Of a stretch of DNA of 64,000 nucleotides, positions 11,414 through 22,411 are shown in pieces (position 1 is the first letter of the stretch; every line of letters starts with the position of its first letter). A program made the translations under genes and the position numbers. Origin of the DNA: Hortaea werneckii (lineage: Eukaryota; Ascomycota; Dothideomycetes; Mycosphaerellales; Teratosphaeriaceae); NCBI GenBank assembly GCA_037044905.1, contig JBAOKB010000144.1:1922001-1986000 (forward strand), read 5' to 3'. The notes under the pieces are model-generated. The model had not been told where the DNA came from and made no database searches. It saw only the letters and a program-made list of their open reading frames with translations.

Positions 11414-13211
11414 CTACAGCAACCCCACAAACTCCGCAAGGTCAAGCAGAGTATGCACCACAGACTCCAACAGGCGAACCAGCAACCCAATCCCCGGAAG
11501 TCCAATCCCCCACTCCACGACCCGGATCCCAAACATCGCCACCAGCAGGACCAACCGTAACACGTAATCCCTCCACTCCAGCACGGGACGATGTCCGCGA
11601 CTAAACGTCGAATCGACAAAGGCGAACGGCAACTTCGCATCGAGCTGCTCGATCGCGACACGGAGACCCGAGCTGAAGCCGTCCTCGTGAAAACCGTATT
11701 TGGTCCAGGCGCCGCAGTAGCTGACGCCGCGCTCGCCCCTGGATAGCATCGAGGCGTTTCTGCGCCGCGACGCTGGCGGAGGTGTAGAGCGGATGGCGGT
11801 AGAGGAATTTGCCCTGGGTTAGTTTGGGTTCCGGCGGGTGGTCCGGGTTCATGGTCACGAGGACGGGGCCGTAGGTCCGTTCGGGCAGGTGTTGCAGGAT
11901 GTTCATGCAGTAGGTCAGGCTGACGCCGGCTGGGTGGGAGAGTTTGGATGGGGTCGACGAGACGAGGTAGTTCCACGCGGTCCAGACGGCGCGGCGTTTG
12001 GGCATCAGTGAGAGGTCTGAGTGCAGGTAGCAGACGTTTTCGGTTGTTTCGAAGGCGTTGAAGATGTCGAGTTCTTCTTGGGAGACGTAGGGGACGCCGG
12101 AGGCGGACTTGGTGAGGCGTTCTTGTTCCTTGCTGGTGGCTTCTTGGAGTTGCTTCTGCTGCGTGCCGTGTTTGGCGAGCAGAGGGAGCACTTCGTCGCC
12201 GTGACAGGCGAGGATGGCGTGCTCGAAGACGTCGCCTTCGATGCGGTTGGTCTTGGCGTTGATCCAGGACACTGTGACGCCAGAATCGGAGCCAGAAGTA
12301 GGACGTAGGATGTTAGCCACCTCGCACGAAGTGTGGATGTGGAGCTTGTCTTTTGGATACTGTGAGACGATGGCGTCGATGTAGCGTTGGGATCCTCCCG
12401 GTATCGTGAGCCAGGGCGGTCGTGCTGCAAGGGTAGAAAGCAGATGGTGATTCCACATGAATCGAATGAGTGTTGCTGCTGGAACTCCAAGCTCGCCTTG
12501 TCTGGTGAAGTACTCCATACGGCTGCCGTCATCGGAATAAGATAATCGTCACGGAAAGCTTGAGAGTAGCCTTCCCGGTCGAGGTATTCGCCGATACTCA
12601 TGTCGGCTGCGAACTTTCTATATTTGGGAGGGATCCCAGCCGATCGATGCCATCGTCGTCCTCGTCCGCGAGCAGGTCCAAGGCGAATTGATTGAAGCGG
12701 ACAATATCAAAAATCATTCTCCAATGCCGCAGCCTGAACAGATTCCGCCTCTGGGCGAAGATGCCCTGCCCTCGCCACTCCATTCAAACTTGCCACGGTC
12801 TCTCGACACGCCAAAAGTCATCTGGGTCTCGACAGGATCCACGCCGACTTCTTTCAGAAAGCGAATGAAATTCGGATATGTGGCGGTGTTCATGACGATA
12901 AATCCAGTGTCCACAGGCACTTGGTCGTCACCATGGCGGAACGGTTGCGTGTTCGTATGTCCGCCTAGCTTGGAGGACTTTTCGAAGATGTGGACTTCAT
13001 AATCGCTGTCCTTCAAAGCCCACGCTGCACCCAGCCCTGCACACCCTGAGCCTACAATCGCAACTTTCGGCCTCGTCTTCTCTCCAGAAGTCTCACGAGC
13101 GGCCGGCGACATGTTGCCACCGCTGCGCTTCCCTGCACTGTTTGGACTTTCCGGGGGGTTGGCACGTCTAAAGAAGTTCATCTGACGCGTGAGACCGGGC
13201 TTGGAGAACAT
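11414..13211 (-). CDS. FAD-dependent amine-oxidase-like protein (four frame breaks)
   Basis: A flavin oxidoreductase of the Amino_oxidase/NAD(P)-binding Rossmann family, of the fungal and bacterial type that often starts with a short leader before the FAD fold. Near residue 50 is KVAIVGSGCAGLGAAWAL, the GxGxxG dinucleotide site, followed by IFEKSSKLGGHTNT and VDTGFIVMN. The middle carries MSIGEYLDREGYSQAFRDDY, TLIRFMWNHHLLSTL and WLTIPGGSQRYIDAI; later come NPDHPPEP and YCGAWTKYGFHEDGFSSGL, the C-terminal FAD-contact block, then a hydrophobic tail. The frame breaks near 12765-12775, 12626 and 12485 (each one base short) and 11736-11739 (one extra G in GGGG, coding strand); the corrected length is 599 residues. 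The start is ATG 13211. The substrate is not evident. Four breaks could also mean a young pseudogene, but the pattern matches the window-wide one. Confidence 0.75.
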
Positions 13212-13834
13212 CTGGAGAGGACATGGTTTAAGACTGGGATGCTAGGATCGGAGAATATGCAGTACATGATGAAATGACCAATGACGAGGAGAAGAGAGTT
13301 CAACCATGTGGATGGACGTGCTCGGGCCGGACATGGCGTGTCTAAGTGGCCGACGACTTATAGTACATGATTACTGTACCTTGCGCGCTGATATTATTAT
13401 TGTCTTGTCACTGGAAGACATGCTGCTGAAAGATGGCAATACGGGTAGCGCGAAGCAACATCACGGTATGACTATGGCCGATCATGCAACGACTTTTGCC
13501 TCACCTAGTCTTGCATCCATGGTGGAAGTGTGGCGGCGATGTATCGCCTCCTGTCGTACCACGTGACATGCTCATGGCGGCAAGCCAGATCCCGATCTAC
13601 GCGAGCCCAAGGCCTAGGCCGGCGTCATCTCCAGAGGCATCTACTAGTACATATACCGGAGGTAGGTACTGAACATACCAGGCATACTTGATACACACCT
13701 CTACACCAAGCTATTACCAACACTGCTCATCTTGCTATTCCACCACACACCACCTTTGACGCCTGCCATCCGAACGACCAAGTGATCATACCCAAGTCCA
13801 ACTGCCCTTGCCGCTTGCACCGCCCACCGCAACC
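13212..13834. promoter_or_regulatory. divergent intergenic region, amine-oxidase-like gene and VTI1
   Basis: The promoters and leaders of both divergent genes lie here. A CT/AC-rich stretch precedes VTI1. No gene seen. Confidence 0.4.
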
Positions 13835-14625
13835 ATGTCCAACCCACTCGACACCGACGCCGGCAGCGAGCTCTTCTCCAACTACGAAGCCGAACTCAAG
13901 CTCATCCAAGCCGACCTGTCCCAAAAGCTCGACCAGATCCCAGACCTCCAAGGCGAACCCCGCAAAGCCGCCATCTCACAAGCCGACCGCGCGCTGGAAG
14001 AAGCCAAGGAACTCCTGGACTCCATGCGCCTGGAGAAACAGAGCATCCCGCAAGCGAGCAAAGTGAAAGTGAACCAACGCTTCCGCAACTACGAATCCGA
14101 CCTCGACGCCGCCAAACGCCAACTCACCACCCTGCGCGACGACCGCCAAGCCCTGTTCGGGAAACGCTACCGCGACGACCCTTCCAACCCGTCCTCAGCC
14201 GGCGACCAGCAGCTCGAGCAACGCCAACAGCTCCTCTCCGGCACCGACCGTCTGGAGCGATCCAGCGGCCGCCTGCGCGAATCTCAACGCATCGCCCTCG
14301 AGACGGAGGATATTGGCCGCAACACCCTCGCGGACTTGGGCCGCCAGCGCGAGACGATCGAGCATACGCGCGGCACGCTGCTCGAGAGCGAAGGGTACAC
14401 GGACCGGAGCAATAAGACGTTGAGGGGGATGGCGAGAAGGTACTTTTCCCCTTTGGTAGCCCCACTAATTGGCGTAGGAGAGAGAGGGCGTCTCACGTTT
14501 GGATGGGCAGAACTTTGTTGCTGACAGAGTTAACTAGGATGGCCACGAATAAGATCATCACGATTGCGATTATTACTATCCTGGTGATCCTGATTATCGC
14601 TGTTATTGTGAGTAAATTCCGATGA
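13835..14625 (+). CDS. VTI1: v-SNARE VTI1
   Basis: A Q-SNARE (Qb class) for Golgi, endosome and vacuole fusion, anchored by a C-terminal membrane segment. Exons are 13835-14439 and 14538-14625 (98-nt intron), 230 residues. The ATG at 13835 (MSNPLDTDAGSELFSNYEAE) starts the family's N-terminal three-helix region. The SNARE helix runs from about ESQRIALETEDIGRNTLADL to LRGMARRMATNKI, with a zero-layer Gln in GRQRETIEHTRG. The tail is IITIAIITILVILIIAVIVSKFR. A perfect donor, GTGAGT, overlaps the Val-Ser codons at 14608; a second acceptor at 14669 would give another C terminus, ending at 14702 (see findings). Confidence 0.93.
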
Positions 14626-15646
14626 GTTCGGAATAACACGAGAAGAGAAGTCATTTTTTTATTCTTTAGCGGGCGTTCTTCAAGGGTGGAGGGTACTACT
14701 AGGGAAGGTCAATTAGGGTGGAGAGATACTCGGCATCACTATATCGCACAATCTCCGGGCGCGGCAGGTCTTTTCGTTTTATTGGAGAAAGGGGAAAAGG
14801 CGATCTAGCCTCTACATCGGATCTAGTCGAGCTTCTTCTCCGAGCTGTGAATCGGAGAGCTCATATACCATCACATCTTCGACTACTGTTAGAGGCGTTT
14901 GTTCCCGCATACTGGTACGGCATCAGCGCTGCTCATGAGAGTCAGAGCCTAGACCGTCTTCCAGGCAATCGTGAGTTGATCGGCGTAGATCTCATTTGCC
15001 TATATCGAAGTGGACAGGTAATCACAGGAGCTCCACACGAAAACGACAAGCGACTCAATCTCTGGTTAGGACACGGCTTGAAATCTTTCCTCTTATCTTA
15101 CATATGCATTTGCTACCTAATCATAGCTCATTCCTTCCGCCTTTCCCTGATTATCCTCGCTTTTCAAGTTCAGTAATACATCTCGGCCTGTAAACACCTA
15201 GACAGGCAAGTCCGAAGAACGAAACGCAAAGTGATTCCTGCGCCGCAGCTAACGCGCTTTCTGCAGACCAAGACAGTCGGCACGACTCCGCACAATCCAC
15301 TCTACGGCAAGATCAGCCGCTGGACGCATGTCGGCCTCGTATATGGTAGACTGCACGAGCTCAACATCAGAAGATGCTGTAAGACTGGACTGGTGGCCGC
15401 GCGACGCTTAATGACTAGCCCGTCGAAGGCAGAAGGCAGATCAAGCAGCGGCCAAACTCCGCCCGTGAAACTGGGGCGCCTCTGTGACCCATCGCGTTTG
15501 AAGCCGTGCGAAATCCGTCTCATCGTAACTGATCAGTCCTCACCACCCACGTCTCGCCGACGAGCCAAGTGCAAAGCTAGCGAGCCGCAAGCATTTCCAC
15601 TCGGCAGATGGGCGCTCGAATTCTTGCGTAGACGGACTCAAATCCC
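14626..15646. other. convergent intergenic region, about 1 kb
   Basis: The 3' regions of VTI1 (+) and RVB1 (-). Open frames of 150-190 codons on the plus strand (for example 15231-15812) overlap the RVB1 3' end and carry no recognisable domain. Includes the optional VTI1 terminal exon at 14670-14702. Confidence 0.45.
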
Positions 15647-17224
15647 TCAAGAAATAAACTCTCCACCTTTCTCCCGCAGCACCGCCGCACTCCGTCCCGC
15701 ATCCCAGAACAGACTCGTAGCTTCGGCGATATCCTGGCCACTGATCACATTGCCCTCGCTGCCTCTCGCGCGGGCGAGGATGCCAGCGGGCGCGAGTAAT
15801 TGGAGCGCATAGCGGAGGCTGACCTTCTCGCCTTGGCTTGTCAGCTCCTCCAGTGCTTCCCGGGGAGAGCGAGGCGGACACCTTCATTGCTTGCGGGTTA
15901 TCTGCCAGTGTCGGCGCGGTGGCCGTGGCGAATTCGAGTTTGGCGCGGGTTTGGATGATAGTGCGGATTTCGTCGCCGGTGTAGGGGTGGGTGGGGATGA
16001 TGAGGAGGCGGGGGAGGAGGTCCGGTGGGATGCCGTGGGCGGATACGAGGCCCTGATCTGAGGGGTTCAGAGTGCTGTTTGTGCCTTTGATGGTCGTGAG
16101 GCCACGGTTGGAGGCCAGGATGACGATGGGAGAGATGGTGGATTCGAGGGCGCGATTGAGGTAGGTGAAACACTCGATGTCGAGCATGTGGACCTGCGGG
16201 TTGTGTTAGTAGGGTTGGCGATGAATAGCAGGAAGGAAGAGCGAGGAGGAAAGCTTACCTCATCAATGAACAGCACGCCTGGTACCAGCTCCGCCACACC
16301 TTGGTCGATGTACTTGTTGACGACCTTGTTGATCTCGCCGCGCAGCTTCTCCGTGATCTCCGTCTTCCGCGGCTTCATCAACTGTCCCATCATGCTCATG
16401 ACATCCTGTCCGCCCTGTGGTCTCGCGTTCGCAACATCAAGGTCGTGCAGTGTCACGTCTTGCACAATGTCTTTCTTCTTGTGCACGTCACCCTTTGGCA
16501 CGGGGACATACTCCTCTGCTTCCAGGTCGAATTCTGTACTGAACGCATCCGATCTCCCCACACGCTTCACGGCTCCCGTGTTCGCCTCGATGTAAATCAC
16601 GTCGCCTATCCGGACGCGTTCCTTCTGGATTGCCTCGTAGATACTCGGGTCCAGCCTCAGCTTCTTCGTTCCTTTGCTACTGCGCAGTGTGACGAGCAAG
16701 TGACTGATGGTTCGGCCGTACGCGCCTAGTGGGTTCTCGCTCTCCTCCGGGGTCAACTCCGCTACCTCGCCCTCATACACTTCCTTCCTCTCCTGCACCC
16801 GGAGTCCGATGGCGCGTCGGAAGTTCTCCATCAGCGCCTCCGTCTTCTTCACCTCGGCGCTGTACACTTCGCTCCCCGTCATCAGACAGAAGGGGACCTT
16901 AGTGCCGAGCTCCTGGCTGACTGCCAATGCAAGCGCAGTCTTTCCGGTTCCCGGCCCACCAGCGAGCAGCACTGCCTTGCCAGCCATCTTCTTCGCGCGA
17001 ATCAGGTCGACCACAACACCACATGCCTCTCGGGCGCTGGTCTGGCCGACGAAGCCATGGCTGGAGGTGTCGGCGGTGCCATCTGATCTTAAGCCGAGGC
17101 CTTTGATATGGGAATGCGCCGCGGTCCGGTTCTCGCGCGAGTTGGACTGACGAACTTCGGCGATCTGGACGGGTTTGTTGTCGGAGGGTTGTGAAGGAGG
17201 AGCGATTGTGCCGTTGCTTGCCAT
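15647..17224 (-). CDS. RVB1: RuvB-like AAA+ ATPase 1 (RVB1), one frame break
   Basis: The AAA+ ATPase that forms rings with RVB2 in INO80, SWR1 and R2TP complexes in the nucleus. Exons are 16259-17224 and 15647-16193 (65-nt intron, placed right after Walker B FIDE). Diagnostic blocks: AAHSHIKGLGL, GGPGTGKTALALA (Walker A), GSEVYSAEVKKTEALMENFR, EVYEGEVAELTP, EFDLEAEEYVPVPKGDVHKKK, VTLHDLDVANARPQGGQD and VHMLDIECFTYLNRALES. Near 15862-15865 one extra C in a CCCC run (coding strand) throws the frame; the next frame continues EALEELTSQGEKVSLRYALQ to the TGA at 15647, giving 503 residues. Compared with RVB1 relatives, an extra NSTLNPSDQGL-type insert sits after the sensor SNRG region. The Walker A motif has Gly-Gly-Pro where Gly-Pro-Pro is usual. 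It diverges from ISA1. Confidence 0.9.
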
Positions 17225-17764
17225 TGTGAAAGATGATGGGGAGGCGCGCAGCCTCGTCGGAGAGCTAGCTAATCGAAGTTTCCTGGACAAAAGTGAAGCT
17301 TCCAAGTTATAGGTGGTGATACCGCGGATGAAATGAATGTATTGTATTCGTGGGTCCTGATCGAACGGCGGGTGCGGATGGACTTGAGCGAATGCAATGC
17401 GCGTCGTCCGGGAGCCAGGCACGCGAAGAGCTTCGCGAGAATGTTTCACGTGATGCGTGTAAAAGACAGTGAAAATCGACGTGTATTTGTAACCCTAACC
17501 CTTCTGTAAGCGGCCGCGGTCCTCTTTTGGGCGCCGCCGCTTTGCTGACTTGTGAGGCTTCTGATAGGCTGGCTTCACACGTCATTCTGCTGCAAAGCAT
17601 CCGATTCCCATTCCACCATCTCCATCACAAACGCCCTACCCACTACACCTACACCTACACCTACACCCGCGACTCACCATCCTATCCAACATCACACGAC
17701 ACTTCGATCCTCAGGCCAAGGTGTTCTGCTGCATTTGATACCTGATCGGCTCGCCCGCTCGACC
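17225..17764. promoter_or_regulatory. bidirectional promoter RVB1-ISA1 with a telobox-like element
   Basis: 540 bp between two divergent start codons. At 17491-17502, almost exactly in the centre, is AACCCTAACCCT, a telomere-repeat-like (telobox) motif. At about 17641-17668 there is a short (CTACAC)n repeat in the presumed ISA1 leader. Promoter function is inferred from position. Confidence 0.55.
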
Positions 17765-18544
17765 ATGGCCACCCTACGAGCGACCGCCACTCCCATCACA
17801 TCCATCTTCCGCTTCGCGTCACAACCCGCCGCATCACGACGATGCGCTCAATGCCTCAAAGCCCAGCGATGTCCTTTCTCCTCCTTCCGCCCGGCGCGGC
17901 AAGGCTCCAAGAGGCCGCTCATGACAGAGTCCGCCTATCGACCGCAAACGCTGGAATCCGATATGCCTCCGCCACGAAATGCGGGGACGCCCGACACGAG
18001 CATCACCGATGGCCAAGCCCAATCATGGCCACCATCAGCACCGTGGGAGAGGAAGGATAGCAGCTCTTCTCAGAGTGGCAGCGCAACCAGTGAAAGGGAG
18101 GGCGAGGCACAGAAGAGCAAGCCCACCGCTGCACAAGAAACATCCTCGGCAGCCTCAGCGTCAGGCCAGCAGGCGGCAAAGAAGCCAGAGCCCAAAAAGA
18201 GCAAATTGAGACCGCGCAAAGCTCCAATCAAGCTCACACCAAAGGCGGTAGAGCAACTGCAGCAGCTGTTTGACCAGCCAGAGTCAAAGATGATTAGAGT
18301 GGGAGTTAAGAACCGCGGATGCTCTGGCCTGGCATACCACCTCGAATACGTAGACAAGCCGAGCACATTCGACGAGACCGTCGAACAAGATGGTGTCAAG
18401 GTCCTCATCGACAGCAAGGCCCTTTTCTCCATCATTGGCTCCGAGATGGATTGGCTGGAAGACAAGCTGAGCGCCCGCTTCATCTTCAAGAACCCCAACA
18501 TCACGGAATCATGCGGATGCGGAGAGAGCTTTAGCATTTCATAG
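17765..18544 (+). CDS. ISA1: mitochondrial iron-sulfur assembly protein ISA1 (A-type carrier)
   Basis: An A-type Fe-S scaffold or carrier needed for maturation of mitochondrial [4Fe-4S] proteins. Single exon, 259 residues from ATG 17765 (MATLRATATPITSIFRFASQ), which gives an Arg/Ser/Ala-rich mitochondrial presequence. Residues ~60-150 are a low-complexity Ser/Gln/Ala/Lys linker not found in short bacterial IscA. The domain starts at APIKLTPKAVEQLQQLFDQ and holds the three Fe-S cysteines: VKNRGCSGLAYHLEY, then CGCGESF at the extreme C terminus. VEQDGVKVLIDSKALFSIIG and EMDWLEDKLSARFIFKNPN are the ISA1-type signature, which distinguishes it from ISA2. Confidence 0.93.
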   Translation: MATLRATATPITSIFRFASQPAASRRCAQCLKAQRCPFSSFRPARQGSKRPLMTESAYRPQTLESDMPPPRNAGTPDTSITDGQAQSWPPSAPWERKDSSSSQSGSATSEREGEAQKSKPTAAQETSSAASASGQQAAKKPEPKKSKLRPRKAPIKLTPKAVEQLQQLFDQPESKMIRVGVKNRGCSGLAYHLEYVDKPSTFDETVEQDGVKVLIDSKALFSIIGSEMDWLEDKLSARFIFKNPNITESCGCGESFSIS

Positions 18545-18811
18545 CGTTTTTGCATCGGCATCGGCGGTCTTTTCTCTTTCTGCACATAGATCACGGAATA
18601 ACACGTGAGGGGATTACCCGCAAGGCATGGCGATCAGGCGTTTTATTCTAAATAGCAAAGCGGGCATTAAATGAGGCGCTCCCTGATCCACGAAATGATT
18701 TTAGTACAGCCCACCCACTATTACCCACAAAAGGGAAATACTATAACTACTCATCACGACAACAATCTTCTTCCTATTGTTACCATAATCCCATTTCAAC
18801 CCTCCATTCAT

Positions 18812-19239
18812 CTAGAATTTCCCCGGCTCAAAGTCCACAACCCTCACATTCTCCACAATCCCCTTCAGACTCGCCACGAACTCCAGATGCGCCGGGTCCT
18901 GCTCGAGGTAGTACTTCCGGTCTTCTTCAGACTGGAACTCGCTTACGAAGCCATGACTGAAACCGCCCTAAAATCAACCACAGAACAGGACCGAGTCATT
19001 AGTATATGTGCAAAGGGGGGGGGAAGTAGTGGATGGAAAGGGGGAATGAGGAAGACGACTACTTGGAGCCCCTCGGGACTGTTATCCCGCCCGCCTCCGT
19101 AGGATTTGACGTAGGGTTTCTGCGTGGTCGGGTGGAGGCAGGTGTCTTTCAGGGCCAGCATGCGATGGCAGACGTCTTCCACTTGGGCGTGGGTGACTGT
19201 CGGGTGGAATTCGAAGAGGATGATGTGGATGATTGGCAT
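18812..19239 (-). CDS. small stress-responsive A/B barrel (Dabb) domain protein
   Basis: Exons 19063-19239 and 18812-18967 with a 95-nt intron give 110 residues. It starts MPIIHIILFEFHPTVTHAQ, the typical first strand of a dimeric alpha/beta (Dabb) barrel, continues with SYGGGRDNSPEGLQ, and across the splice GGFSHGFVSEFQSEEDRKYY, the conserved helix-turn block, ending VENVRVVDFEPGKF. No catalytic residue can be assigned; these proteins range from stress proteins to polyketide-related enzymes. Its 3' end faces ISA1 about 270 bp away. Confidence 0.85.
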
Positions 19240-20073
19240 TATGGCTTTGAAGTGGGTTGTCGTGGTTTTGCTTCTTGGTAGTTGGTGGTGGTAGGGTTGA
19301 AGGCTCTTTCTGTTCTTGTCAGAGCTACGCCTTTTTATAAAAATTGTCTGTAGAATGTGTATGGCTTCGATGAGCTGCTCAGATCATGTCCCGCATCCCG
19401 TGTAATAAACCTGTGTATCAACGATGACGTTGGCTTAGGCGGGGCTCGTCGGATGTTTCAAGCCGTGAGGGCGTTGTCATGATGGAGCTGCGAAGCTCCG
19501 GAAATCACTTTGCGACGTTGATGTGATGTTCAATCACCTGAGGCTCTTTGTTGCTCGGTGTCCAGATTGAAAGTATCGTGGTCAGTGGCACTGGATGCAA
19601 GTAGAGCGATTACCTAGGTAGCATGTTGAGCTGCCACAAACACAATGTCTCTGTTCCGCTCTGGAAGCTAGGGCCTGTACATTGACTTCCCTGCAGAGGT
19701 GTTCTGTCTTCTTCACGACTACCGCATGCCCAGCGCACGGTCAATCTCTATCTCCAATTTCGATACACGACGATGGTCTACCATAAGACGATCAGAGTCT
19801 TCCAATTGCCCCAGATAGTCTCAGTATCTCCGGCGCGGACGCGGACACCATCCTGTCCGGTGGCCTTGGCGCTGTGGCAAAAGAAACGTGCGAGGCGTGG
19901 CATTTTGACCTGCATGATGTTCGACCATCATCGGTGAGGATCAAGGTCTCTATCCTCAAATTTCAGCGACCTGCTGCTCCCGTCGAGACTTGTGGCTCCG
20001 TATCTACTTCTGACTCTGCTTGCGTTCAGCCCTTTCACACGTGTAAACAGCACCTCGTCCTTATAGATAATTA
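19240..20073. other. divergent intergenic region
   Basis: Lies between the Dabb gene and the GH5 gene. No gene supported; the short frames lack any family signature. Confidence 0.45.
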
Positions 20074-21537
20074 ATGCGCAATTTCGCGACTGTCGTCCTC
20101 CTCCATCTCGCATTACCATTCGAGGTGTTGACAGCCTACATACCCGCACCCATTCGTGGTGTCAACCTCGGAGGCTGGTTCGGTACGTAATGAGAACCCC
20201 CCTAAACTGCTGCAAAGAGCCGAACGCAAAATCGGCTAACGAACGTCGGTCCTCCTAGTCACTGAACAATGGATAACACCATCGCTTTATCGCTCTACGG
20301 ATGCCGATGATGAATGGGGTCTTTGCAACAAGCTCGGCAAGGACCGTTGTTCTTCTCATCTCGACGATCATTGGAGATCATTCTTCACACGGGATGACTT
20401 TGAAGATATGGCTGGCGCTGGACTGAACGCGGTCAGAATACCTCTAGGGTACTGGGCTGTCGACGTGAATGACTACGAGCCCTACGTCAGTGGCCAGTAT
20501 CCCTACCTCATACGAGCGGTGAATTGGGCATCCGAGCTTGGGATGAGGGTATTGATTGACTTGCACGGAGCGCCGGGGAGCCAGAACGGCCAAGATAATT
20601 CTGGTCTGATAGGTAAGCCCACGAAACATAGTCAGTGCCACTGGAACAGCTCTAACGCCTTACAGGGCCTGTATTGTTTCCGAGCAATGAGACCAACGCG
20701 GACCGGAGCATCCGAGTGCTTCGAAACCTAACAGAAGAGTTCTCACGCGATGTATATGGAAGCACGGTTATGGGAATCGAGCTCCTCAATGAGCCCCGCC
20801 TCTCTTCAAACGGCACAGAGGACGACTTCCCAATGGACCAGCTAAAGTCGTTTTACGCAGACGCTTCTCGTGCCGTCCGCCGGGCCAACTCTGACGAAAG
20901 CATGAACGTCACAATCCACGATGCCTTCTGGGGTCCGGGGTATTGGGTGAACTACAACCCCACAGATGCCGATGCGTCCAGCCCAGCCAGAAGATTAACA
21001 GTGGATACTCACCAGTACTATGCGTTCGCCCAGCAAGCATCCTACGATCATGACCAGATCTTGGAATCGATCTGCAATATTTCCACGGAGCTGAAACAAC
21101 CACAAGCCCAGACTGGCATCCCACCCACCATTGTCGGTGAGTTTAGCCTGCAGACTGGCGATTCTAATCCCCACGGCGATCATGATTCGGATGATGATCA
21201 GGAACAACGGACCTGGTATCGCCTGTTCTTCGAGAGTCAGATCGTGGGCTACTCGCCTAATGCCGAGGGACAAAGCAGTATCGGGTGGATATACTGGACG
21301 TGGAAGACAGAGTACGACATTGACACTTGGAGCTATCGTCGGGGGTTGCAAGACGGGTATATTCCAGCCGATGTCAGCAATGCAAGCGCACTAGCATATC
21401 CTCTGCGGGAGAATGGGTGTGTCGATGCTGGCTTTGATTATACCGCGCCTGACGCCGCCACCGGGCTGAGCACGCCCTCGGCTTTGTTCATCGGGCTGGT
21501 GTCCTTCATATCGATCTTGCTCTGTTGCCGTTATTGA
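20074..21537 (+). CDS. exo-1,3-beta-glucanase, glycoside hydrolase family 5
   Basis: A secreted or surface-bound GH5 enzyme that trims beta-1,3-glucan. Exons: 20074-20182, 20259-20612 and 20666-21537; introns 76 and 53 nt; 444 residues, frame intact. The N terminus MRNFATVVLLHLALPFEVLTA is a signal peptide. Signature blocks: IRGVNLGGWFVTEQWITPS, GLNAVRIPLGYWAVD, RVLIDLHGAPGSQNG, IELLNEPR (acid/base Glu) and TIVGEFSL (nucleophile Glu). WIYWTWKTE is the substrate-site Trp block. The extreme C terminus (TPSALFIGLVSFISILLCCRY) is hydrophobic and could be a GPI signal or membrane anchor, which would make it a cell-wall-remodelling enzyme rather than a free one (inference). Confidence 0.93.
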
Positions 21538-22411
21538 TTAATAAAAACCACGCGCACGTCCTAGTCTGCGGGGTTGGTCAATTCTCTAATGCTTGGTGCA
21601 ATACCCTAGTGAACACCGTCTACACCTAGGCGTGTGCGCAGCGGTCCAGAATCTAGCAGCTTGAACGGATGTATTCCCTTTAACCTCGGTGCATTGAAGG
21701 TTGTCTCAATTAAGACGCAGCAGGATCTTTGTGGAGGCCTACCTTCGACGAATCAAGCTTCTGCGGAGTACGTCTGGCTCTGTCTTGATATATTGAAACG
21801 CCATATTTCCATTTCGATGTTCATTCGCCGGGATAAATCGAAGTTGCATTGTAGTCAGGGTCAAGCACATGCCCTTGCTATATCACACAGCTCCAACCCC
21901 TCCACACCGGCTAAATTCGCCTTCAATTTAGATTAACACCGCTGGAAGGCATTGCAACCACTTGACGCCACCGTCTGCACCCCGACGACCATTCTGCGCC
22001 TCCTCCACATTATCCAGAAAGCGGACCGCTGCGAACCTTGTATATATCCGACATCTTGGCTGCATGTTCACACCGGCTTCATCTGGCGTGGTGCACAGGG
22101 TTGTACAGGGAAAACGCCAAACCATCAGCAGACCATGCAAGTTTCTCCATTACGCCGTTATGAACCTACCAGCATCATGCACGTAGCTGGTGTCCTCCTT
22201 TGTCGGCTGAATTGGAACAAGGAAGCGACAACCAGAGGACCTGAGAGGTTGTTTTGATAGTGCTGTTGTCTTTTGCCGGACCAACCGATGGCAAGACACT
22301 GTACGATATAAAGACGGTGGGCTCAACTCGATACTCGAACTGTTTCACACCCCTCTCAAACGACGATCTCTAGATCTTACCATCGCATCACTGCCCCTGC
22401 AAGCATCAACT
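21538..22411 (+). promoter_or_regulatory. GH11 xylanase upstream region with an XlnR-like site and TATA box
   Basis: At 21909-21915 is GGCTAAA, the consensus of the fungal xylanase activator XlnR/Xyr1, about 500 bp before the xylanase ATG. TATAAA lies at 22307-22312, about 100 bp before the ATG. No gene is supported in the region; whether the site is used is untested. Confidence 0.4.
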
